This document shows positions 1 to 6,400 of a stretch of 7,439 nucleotides of DNA, in pieces. Origin of the DNA: Akkermansiaceae bacterium (GTDB taxonomy: Bacteria > Verrucomicrobiota > Verrucomicrobiia > Verrucomicrobiales > Akkermansiaceae); the NCBI GenBank assembly GCA_028293225.1, contig JAQGPE010000487.1, positions 1-7,439 of the forward strand, read 5' to 3'. Position 1 is the first letter of the stretch; each line of letters starts with the position of its first letter. Made by a program: the position numbers and the translations under genes. The notes under the pieces are model-generated. The model ran no database searches and was not told where the DNA came from. It saw nothing but the letters and a program-made list of their open reading frames with translations.

Positions 1-146
1 CGCGCCGGGTGACCGGCCAAGGCGCTCAACTCCGCTTTCTGGGCCGGCGGGGAAGGCCGCAGGGCAAGAATGATGGAGCCGCCCGCCAAGGTCAGTCCGC
101 CCAGGATGAGAGGAAACGAGCGGGGGAGAGACGGCGGGCGGATCAC
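1..146 (-). CDS. N-terminal fragment of a hypothetical membrane-anchored or exported protein
   Basis: An open frame starts at a GTG at 146-144 and runs off the left edge, giving 48 visible residues. It begins MIRPPSLPRSF (GTG read as Met), followed by a hydrophobic stretch at about residues 11-29 (FPLILGGLTLAGGSIILAL), then a Pro-rich segment RPSPPAQKAEL. Positive residues before the hydrophobic segment fit an inner-membrane signal anchor or an uncleaved export signal; no AxA cleavage site stands out. Codon third positions are strongly G/C, as in the neighbouring genes, which supports real coding. An in-frame stop (TAA) lies three codons upstream, and no ATG is available, so GTG is the best start. 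No Shine-Dalgarno sequence precedes it. It lies just past the terminator of the PstS-like gene, so it probably begins another transcription unit. No family is recognised from this fragment. Confidence 0.5.
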   Translation of the reverse strand, partial: MIRPPSLPRSFPLILGGLTLAGGSIILALRPSPPAQKAELSALAGHPA

Positions 147-166
147 GGCAGATTAAGGAATGGGCC

Positions 167-205
167 GGAGAAAAGACAACGGCGCTCCCGGAATCCAGGA
201 GCGCC
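167..205 (-). terminator. Intrinsic terminator after the PstS-like gene
   Basis: The inverted repeat GGCGCTCC (181-188) / GGAGCGCC (198-205) forms a perfect 8-bp GC-rich stem with a 9-base loop. On the minus strand it is followed directly by GTTGTCTTTTCTCC, a T-rich tail (180-167). It starts 18 bases past the stop codon of the PstS-like gene. The geometry is that of a Rho-independent terminator read from right to left; the tail is interrupted, so termination may be partial. Confidence 0.65.
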
Positions 206-223
206 GAGTCGTGAGGAATGATC

Positions 224-1351
224 TCAGTAGTCGTTGCCGATCGGAGCGCCGTCACCCAGGCGGGAAACGCGCATGCTCTCGAGGGTCAGACCAGCGGCGC
301 CAGGAACGGCGCCAACCTGGGCCTGCAGGGCGTTGGCGAAGTTCAGAGCCGTGCCGGCGAGGGTGCTCTTGTAGAAAAGATGCTCGTAGCCCCAGAAGCT
401 GTACTGACCTTCCTGAACGGCGGTCGGCGAGTAGGCCACACCGTTCCAGGTCAGAGCGCGCGCGCCGCCAGGAATGGCGGTGCCCACGGCGTCAGCGATA
501 CCGGTGTAGCCGATGAACGCGTTGGTGGCGACGTTGCTCTTGCCAGCAAGAGCGCCAGCCAGCGTGCCGCCGGAGCTGTAGCCGTTGTTACCGGTCGAGA
601 AGATCGAAGTGCCCTTCGGGAAAGGAACCGGAGCGCTGATGGTGTCGCCGTTCACGGTCACCGAGTACTGAAGCACCGTGGCGAAGGCGCCGAGGCCGGC
701 TTCGGCCATGGCGGTGATGCGGCTGCCGGAATCCGGGTCACGGCCCAGGCCGTAGACGAGGGAGGTTTCATCGGCGCTGGCGCCGGTGAACAGGGCCAGC
801 GGCAGAGCGCCACCGAAGTAGAGCGACTGGATCAGACCAGGGGTGACGTTGGTCAGGGCGGCTGGAGCGCTGTCGTTGGCCAGGAAGACGAACGGAGCGA
901 CGCAGACGAGCTGGTCGGTCAGCTGAGGAGAGGTGAATGGGGTGGAAGCCTGGTAGACGTCCGACATGGCCATGTCCGGGATACCGACTTCGGTAGCGGG
1001 AGCGGTGGCATAAGCGGTGCCGGCCACCGACTGCGGCGTGTCGGACTTCAGGAAGGTCACGTTCAGACCGCCGGCAACCGTCTGGATGCCTGCGCCGGAA
1101 CCGGACCAGGAAGTTTCAACGGTGATCACCTGGCCGTTCACGGTGCCCGTGAAGTTGGCCTGGGTGGCGCCGCTGAGGGAGGTACCCACGTAAGCGTAGG
1201 TCTCGCCGGTCATGATGGCCTGGATGGCCGCGTGGACGGACGAGCGGAACGACGTCGCTCCGGTGATGCGGACGATCGGAGTGTCGGCGGAGGCACCGGA
1301 AACCAGGGCGAGGCCCATCGCGGTGGCGAGGATTGCGATCTTGGAGTTCAT
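224..1351 (-). CDS. Exported PstS-like (phosphate-type) substrate-binding protein
   Basis: This 375-residue protein has a clear signal peptide (residues 1-22, ending SGASA before DTP), so it acts outside the inner membrane. The mature part follows the order of PstS, the periplasmic phosphate-binding protein of ABC importers. ITGATSFR (29-36) matches the LTGAGATF start, SGSGAG (83-88) matches the IGSSGG loop, and MSDVY (129-133) matches GASDAP. LTNVTPGLIQSLYFGG (166-181) matches the lid segment, GRDPDSGSR (203-211) matches RRADGSGT, and FIGYTGIA (279-286) matches AIGYVEYA. Counterparts of the E. coli phosphate ligands (Thr, Ser, Asp, Arg, Asp, Ser) all appear present. Length is slightly above the usual 320-350. 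There is no lipobox cysteine (the only Cys is at 150) and no PEP-CTERM tail, so it should be soluble. The ATG at 1351 directly precedes the signal peptide; no Shine-Dalgarno is visible. It lies 49 bases after the PEP-CTERM gene and ends in a terminator, so it is the last gene of the unit. No PstC/A/B genes are seen. Fold assignment is by eye; the ligand is inferred. Confidence 0.8.
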   Translation of the reverse strand: MNSKIAILATAMGLALVSGASADTPIVRITGATSFRSSVHAAIQAIMTGETYAYVGTSLSGATQANFTGTVNGQVITVETSWSGSGAGIQTVAGGLNVTFLKSDTPQSVAGTAYATAPATEVGIPDMAMSDVYQASTPFTSPQLTDQLVCVAPFVFLANDSAPAALTNVTPGLIQSLYFGGALPLALFTGASADETSLVYGLGRDPDSGSRITAMAEAGLGAFATVLQYSVTVNGDTISAPVPFPKGTSIFSTGNNGYSSGGTLAGALAGKSNVATNAFIGYTGIADAVGTAIPGGARALTWNGVAYSPTAVQEGQYSFWGYEHLFYKSTLAGTALNFANALQAQVGAVPGAAGLTLESMRVSRLGDGAPIGNDY

Positions 1352-1400
1352 TTTCGAATTGCTAGTGGGTGGAATATTGAAGCGGACGGGGGAAGACGCA

Positions 1401-2174
1401 TCAGGCGATGCGACGGCGGCGAACCAGGACCAGCATGGCGCCGAGACCGGCGATCACGGCGGAGGAGGTCTCAGGAACGGGCGTGAAGCTCACGATGCCG
1501 CCGCTGGAGATGGAGAAGGAGCCTTCGTAGGCGCCGGCCTGCGCGCCGCTGATGCGGAAGAGGGCGAGCGACTCGGCAGGGGTGCCTTCGATGTTGGAGA
1601 AAGCGCCGAAGTCGAGGTTGCCCGGGGTGTTGCCGGAGGTGCCGCCGGAAGCCATGTAGCTGCGCCAGCTGTTCGGATCGGTGTCACCCTGGATGGAAGC
1701 GACGGTGCTGTTGATGGTGGCCTGGCCGTTGCTGAAGGCGGTCGCGACGCCCTGCAGGCGGGTGGAAGTACTAGTGCGACCGTTGCTGCTGGTGATCTGC
1801 CATGGAGGCGTGGTGGCGTCACCGGCCTTGGAAGCGTAGATGGTCGCGGCGGCGTCACCGTTGATCGAGTCAACGTTGGAAGGGCTGCCGGCGATGCCCC
1901 AGGAGAGGTCGGTGCGGGAGCTCCAGTTGGCGCCGTAGAGGCTGGTGAGATCGGCTCCGATGTTGCCGAGATTCAGGGTCAGGTTGCCCGTGGCGTCACG
2001 GAAGCTGGCGGCGCTGCCCAGATCGACAACGTAGGTCTGGCCTGCGCCAGTGCCGGAAGTGGCGTGGAAACCCATGAGGAGGTCTCCCTGGGAGAAAGTA
2101 ACAAGGGCGGCTCCGGCGGGGGCGGCGGTCGCCAGAGTGGTGGCGACGAGCGCCAGAATGTGATTGAATTTCAT
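1401..2174 (-). CDS. PEP-CTERM sorting-domain protein, paralogue of the upstream gene
   Basis: This 257-residue secreted protein has a signal peptide at residues 1-22 (ending APAGA). A conserved domain at about 25-232 opens with QGDLLMGF and TYVVDLGSAASFRD, and later has WGIAGSPSN, DPNSWRSYM, SLALFRISG and GGIVSFTP. The C-terminus is a sorting tail: VPETSS (233-238), a hydrophobic segment AVIAGLGAMLVLV (239-251), then RRRR and the final IA. In the PEP-CTERM family such tails are recognised by an exosortase that processes the protein at the inner membrane during export to the surface or matrix. Here the second Pro of the usual VPEPS is Thr. The protein has no Cys. The domain is clearly shared with the gene at 2304-3380, with the two QGD motifs at the same residue numbers (29-31). 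The ATG at 2174 fits the signal peptide; no Shine-Dalgarno is visible. The domain's biochemical role is unknown; a surface or matrix protein is most likely. Confidence 0.88.
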   Translation of the reverse strand: MKFNHILALVATTLATAAPAGAALVTFSQGDLLMGFHATSGTGAGQTYVVDLGSAASFRDATGNLTLNLGNIGADLTSLYGANWSSRTDLSWGIAGSPSNVDSINGDAAATIYASKAGDATTPPWQITSSNGRTSTSTRLQGVATAFSNGQATINSTVASIQGDTDPNSWRSYMASGGTSGNTPGNLDFGAFSNIEGTPAESLALFRISGAQAGAYEGSFSISSGGIVSFTPVPETSSAVIAGLGAMLVLVRRRRIA

Positions 2175-2265
2175 GGTAGCGAGTCGAGTGGTTCACCCCG
2201 TTGTTCCAAGGAGGGGCCAACGGAGGACGGTATTCAAACCGGCGCACTTGTTAGCCCAAGGAGCG

Positions 2266-2287
2266 TTGCGTCACGTTTGCGTCACGC
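2266..2287. promoter_or_regulatory. Tandem 11-base repeat, possible response-regulator operator
   Basis: TTGCGTCACGT (2266-2276) is followed immediately by TTGCGTCACGC (2277-2287), identical at 10 of 11 positions. It lies in the 129-base gap, 16 bases past the stop of the upstream gene and 91 bases before the ATG of the PEP-CTERM gene. The layout GCGTCAC-4 bases-GCGTCAC is the 7-4-7 arrangement of PhoB/OmpR-family sites, and GTCAC is shared with the Pho-box half site. The second copy also sits in a palindrome, TGCGTCACGCA (2278-2288). The repeat runs opposite to the genes, and no convincing -35/-10 pair was found between it and the ATG. Function is inferred. Confidence 0.35.
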
Positions 2288-2303
2288 AGCAACCTCCTCT
2301 GCT

Positions 2304-3380
2304 TCAGGGAACAGCGGTCACACTGAGACGGACGAAGAGCGGCGCCGCTCCGGATGGGAAGGTGTAGACCACTTTAGCTGAATCGACGGCCACATGGGTC
2401 GTGTCGGTGGTCCACGTCGTAAGGTTCGAGGAAGTCTCCACCTTGAAGCCGGTGACGCTGGCCGTGGCGCTGCGAGGCCAGGTGATGGAACTCACGCCCG
2501 CGGTCGTCACAATGGCCGGCCGGGCCGTGGAGACTGCCGGGTCAGTGCCCATGAAGTATTCGAGGCCGTTGCTGAGACCGTCGCCGTCGAAATCCTTCTC
2601 ATCGGTCTGGCCGCCGACGTTTGTCTGAGCCCAGGTCGTGTAGGCAGGAGTCGAAGTGGTCGCAGGCACAAAGGAAAGAACCCCGTCGCTGGAGAGGCTG
2701 AAATGACCGAGATACGTCGCAGCCGGAGCGGCGAAGGTCAGCCGGAACAAGCTGAGGGACTGAGTGGTCAGACCTTCGATCTCGAGCCCGGATCCGAAGT
2801 CACTGGCGCCGTTACCCGTATTTCCTAAGGCGCCGCCGGGATTCATGTACTGACGCCAGCTCTTCGGATCCAACTCTTCCTGGATCGTGCCAAAAGGATT
2901 ATTTGCCGTGGCTTTCGCCACGCCGTTGAAGCCTTGGTCAAACATGCCGAAGATCCGGGTCGAAATCTGCCGGCGGGCACTGGACGAAGTGACGGAGTAA
3001 GGTCCAGCAGGAGTACCAGGCACCGTTTCACCCCGTGACAGGTAGCTGGTGGCGGAGGGATCGCCAACCACCCCTTCTTCCGCATTGGAAGGGCTTCCCG
3101 CAACCCCCCACTGAATATCGGAGCGGGTGTACCAATCAGCTCCAAATAGACTGGCCAAGTCGGCATTCAGATTCAGGCCGCCCAGATTCTGCACCGTGCC
3201 GTCCCGGAAACCGGCCGCGCTGCCGATATCGACGACGTAGGACTTACCAAGGCCGGTACCGGAGCTCACACGAAAGCCGAGAAGGAGATCGCCCTGGGTG
3301 GCGGTGACGGGATCGCCTTCAGCGCTGAAGGCGGCAAAAGGGAGGAAAGCAACAAGAGCAATGAGAAGATTTCGTTTCAT
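2304..3380 (-). CDS. Secreted protein with TSP3-like calcium-binding linker and C-terminal beta domain, paralogue of the PEP-CTERM protein
   Basis: This 358-residue exported protein has a signal peptide at residues 1-20 (MKRN, hydrophobic core, ending AFSA). The N-terminal domain, about 25-245, shares with the gene at 1401-2174 the motifs QGDLLLGF, SYVVDIGSAAGFRD, WGVAGSPSN, DPKSWRQYM, SLSLFRLTF and DGVLSF. Instead of a PEP-CTERM tail it continues into DFDGDGLSNGLEYFMGTDP (263-281), an Asp/Gly-rich loop of the bacterial TSP3 type expected to bind calcium. A final domain of about 77 residues (SITWPRSA, GFKVETSSNLTTW, LFVRLSVTAVP) resembles the short beta domains that end many secreted Verrucomicrobiota proteins. 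The protein has no Cys. The ATG at 3380 fits the signal peptide, and no Shine-Dalgarno is present. It follows the haemagglutinin gene by 95 bases, so co-transcription is likely. The enzymatic or binding role is unknown; the architecture suggests a surface or matrix component. Confidence 0.85.
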   Translation of the reverse strand: MKRNLLIALVAFLPFAAFSAEGDPVTATQGDLLLGFRVSSGTGLGKSYVVDIGSAAGFRDGTVQNLGGLNLNADLASLFGADWYTRSDIQWGVAGSPSNAEEGVVGDPSATSYLSRGETVPGTPAGPYSVTSSSARRQISTRIFGMFDQGFNGVAKATANNPFGTIQEELDPKSWRQYMNPGGALGNTGNGASDFGSGLEIEGLTTQSLSLFRLTFAAPAATYLGHFSLSSDGVLSFVPATTSTPAYTTWAQTNVGGQTDEKDFDGDGLSNGLEYFMGTDPAVSTARPAIVTTAGVSSITWPRSATASVTGFKVETSSNLTTWTTDTTHVAVDSAKVVYTFPSGAAPLFVRLSVTAVP

Positions 3381-3384
3381 GGCA

Positions 3385-3408
3385 CGACCGGGAGGATTCT
3401 CCCGGCCG
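3385..3408 (-). promoter_or_regulatory. Hairpin just upstream of the start codon at 3380
   Basis: CCGGGAG (3388-3394) and CTCCCGG (3399-3405) form a perfect 7-bp stem with a 4-base loop. It can extend by two more pairs past an A/C mismatch (3385-3386 with 3407-3408). The perfect stem ends 7 bases before the ATG on the minus strand, inside the ribosome footprint. No T-run follows, so it is not a standard terminator. It could slow translation initiation or protect an mRNA end after processing. The structure is visible; the role is inferred. Confidence 0.35.
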
Positions 3409-3428
3409 CGACTCGAACGGAGCCCCGC

Positions 3429-3445
3429 CTTCCCGTGAAGGGAAG
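3429..3445 (-). repeat. Small inverted repeat downstream of the haemagglutinin gene
   Basis: CTTCCC (3429-3434) and GGGAAG (3440-3445) form a 6-bp stem with a 5-base loop, 30 bases past the stop codon of the haemagglutinin-like gene. On the minus strand it is followed by GCGGGGCTCCG, with no T-run, so it is a poor intrinsic terminator. Transcription probably continues into the next gene, perhaps reduced. Confidence 0.3.
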
Positions 3446-3475
3446 ATGGATGACGAATCCGTCACAGGAGACGGC

Positions 3476-6400
3476 TCAGTGGCCTTCCTCACCGGTCGGT
3501 CCCTGGGACTCCTCTTCCTGCTTCTTTTTGTCCTTATCCTTGTCTTCCTCGCTACCACCACCCTCGTCATCCCCGCCATAACCAACGACTTCCACCGAAA
3601 TATCCGATGGAGCCTGGATCGTCGCGGCGGTGGTTTCCGGCGTGGTATTCTGCTGGTTCTGCGTCGTTTCCGTCACCCCGGCTGCCGCGGCGGCGTTCGA
3701 AGCTGAGGTCAGAGCGCTGACCGAGGGAGCGGAGACCGTAGCGGTGGCGCCGGAACTACTACCTCCCACGGAGATGTTGGATGCATTGACCACCACGGCG
3801 GCGGCAATGTTCAGGTTGCCCGAAACGCGGATGCCCGCGTCGCCCGCGTCGATCGTTCCTTCCGGTGCGATCAGGTCAACGTCGGCAGGCTTGACCCCTG
3901 CGACCGTACTGAGCACCCCGATGCCACCGCCGGTGGCAAGGCCGGCCAGGTCGGTCTTCACGTCGCCGCTCTGCGGATCGATGAGAACACGGGTTGGAGG
4001 AGCGGACTGAATCGTCTTGGAAGACGAACCGGCCGCGATGTCGCCGTGGGTGGACCAGATGATTTCGTTACCGCCGCGGAGCGTGAAGATCCGGGAGATC
4101 CCGAGTTCCACGTTCTTATCGGTGAAGATATTGATGTTGCCCCCCGCTTCCGTGATGATGCCGGGAGGGACGAGCGGACTGCCGATCACCGACTGCGCCA
4201 GGCTGAGCGAGCCGCCCGGAGCCAGGAGGGTGATATCGCCGCCGCTGCGGGTGCGGATGTTCCGCGAGCGGGTGTCGATGTTTCCCGACCAGGTCGTCCC
4301 CGGGAACAGGGTCGCCACAGCGTCCTTGCCCTGGTCATAAGTGCCGAAGTGCTCGCTGTCCGGGTCGTTGTAGTTCCGGCCGGTGTCACGGAGGACGAGG
4401 TAGAAGATCTGCAGAGCCGCCTGTTTCTGCGCTTCGCTATCGAGATCTCCAAATTGTTGCGGAGTCAGGCCGAGCTCTTTGAGGTGGGCCGTGCCCTCGT
4501 CGTTGTTGACGAACTTGGTGATGAACGCGGCGAAGTCGGCCTTGCTCGTGTCGAGCGAAGAAGCGTCACCGATCCCGGCGGCGGCGATGATGTCCGCACC
4601 GCCGAAGGCCAGATACGGATTGCGGGCATTGCCGATGCTGGTGATGCCGACGCCGGTGCCGTCGGCATTGTTCGGACCCACGCCGAGATCGAGATTGCGG
4701 CCGGCGAAGACTTCGAGCGTTCCGCCTCCGGAGATCTGGATGTCACCCGCCGCCGCCGCACCGCCGATGTTTCCGGTGGCACGGGACTGAATCCGGCCGT
4801 CGGTATTGATGTCGTAGGCGATGATGTCGCGGCTGGCGGAGACGATGCTGATGTCCTGGGCCGTGTTGTTCTGGATGTAGAGCGAGATGTCGCGCAGATC
4901 CTGCCCGGAGAGAATCTCCGCGAACTTGGCCGAGAACAGGGTCAGGCCGGAAATGTCGCCGGATCCGGAGTAGATGCGGAGCGGATCCTTGTCATCCTGA
5001 TGGAGCAAGTGACCTTGAGCATCGACCGAGTGTCGCGACTGGCGTTCCTGGAGGGCACCGTCGGTCGAGCCGGTCTCGATAAACAGCGACGCCGTGGAGT
5101 TGAGGAAATTCACCTGCGTCGTCCAAGCCAGGTTGTTGACGTTTCCAACCAGTTGCTGGTAGCCGAATGGATCGGCGATTTCCGGCAGGGCGCTCGGGTC
5201 GGCGTCAGAGAGGTTGATGAGACTGGAAGCCCAGACCTTGTTCTTCAGCGTGTCCGTTCCCTGGGCGTTGAAACCGTTGACAGATCCAGCCGCCATGATC
5301 TCCAGCGTGCCGGTCTTCGACGGAGCGAGGGTGATGCCTCCGGTCAGGGCAACGTCGCCCGAGAAGGAGGTCATCTTCAGCGTCCCCGGCATCAGGTTGA
5401 ACGCATAGGTATACGGACTAACCAGGGATTCCGTGAGGCGCAGCCACGGCTGATAATACGAGGCCGATCGTTGGGCGGTATTGAGAACCAGCTGGGTCTG
5501 ATACCAAGCCTGCAGTGTGGAGTACGAGAGGCCGTCCGCCAATGTCACAGCCTGACGCAGGTTGATCGAACCACCAAGGGCGGAGACCGAGACGCTATCG
5601 TCCTGGGCATAGGTGGAGAACCAGGTCTTGTTCCAGTAAGAGTTGTTGAATCCCTGTGGGAGCAGCGAGGGGTTGGCTACCGGACCAAGCAGGACGCTGT
5701 CCGCCGCGCTGACGTCAAATGAACCCTTGCCCACGAACAGCGTGGTTGGCAGCCAGGCCAGGGAATCGATCGCCGCCGTGGCGCCCGGCTGGCCGAAGGA
5801 AGGAGAGCGGGTCGAGTTCGTGATGATCGAGCCGCCCGCAACAAGCGCCCCTCTACCACGTTCCACGTAGTAGACGCCCGCATCGATGTTGCGACCCGCG
5901 ATGACGTTCACATCGCCGCCACCGAGTTCCACGAGCTTGCTCGCGTCGGGAACGCCGGCGGGCATGCGGGCGTTGGTCGGGGCGACCGCGTCCACATTGC
6001 TGACATCGCGGCCCGCGGTAAGGGTTACATTGCCCCCGCCCAGCGCACCGGCGCCTTCAAAGAAGTTGGTGAAGTCCACCCACCAACTGGTCGAGGCGGA
6101 TTCGCCGTAATGAGAAATTCCGAACTCTCCCGTCGCAGGGTCCACGTAGCCGCGGCGATACAGCCAGTTCGTCGGCATCTCCTTCTGGGAGTCCTGCACG
6201 AAGATCAGCTTCGCCGTGGTCGATGTGGGATCCTGGATGCGGGCGAGGTGGATGATGTCGTTGCCCGCAGACAGGCTGACATCGCCGCCACCCAGGGTGT
6301 ACTGAACGGGGGTGGAAGGCTGCTGGATCGCACCGAGAGAGCCCTGATTGCCGCCGAGCAATTCGTTCTGCGGAATTTGGAAGGCGCCGCCCATCGTCGC

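Noticed and set aside
1352..1400. AT-richer patch (CAATATT on the minus strand) before the PstS-like gene as a promoter
   Set aside because: No matching -35 element at proper spacing; the 49-base gap fits simple co-transcription.
218..1486. Long plus-strand open frame opposite the PstS-like gene
   Set aside because: It is the antisense shadow of a GC-rich gene; the product is a Gly/Arg/Ala-rich string with no recognisable motif, while the minus-strand frame has a signal peptide and a family match.
2206..2263. Direct repeat CCAAGGAG at 2206-2213 and 2256-2263
   Set aside because: Only 8 bases and 50 apart; expected by chance in a GC-rich gap.
2175..2265. Sigma-70 promoter before the PEP-CTERM gene (TTGGGC, 18 bases, GAATAC on the minus strand)
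   Set aside because: The -10 element matches the consensus poorly; not strong enough to annotate.
1212..2381. Long plus-strand open frame opposite the PEP-CTERM gene
   Set aside because: Low-complexity Gly/Ala/Val product spanning two minus-strand genes and their gaps; an artefact of codon bias.
4046..5722. 558-codon plus-strand open frame inside the haemagglutinin gene
   Set aside because: The minus-strand frame has clear haemagglutinin repeats and a DUF3739-like region; the plus product is Arg/Asp/Val-rich without domains.
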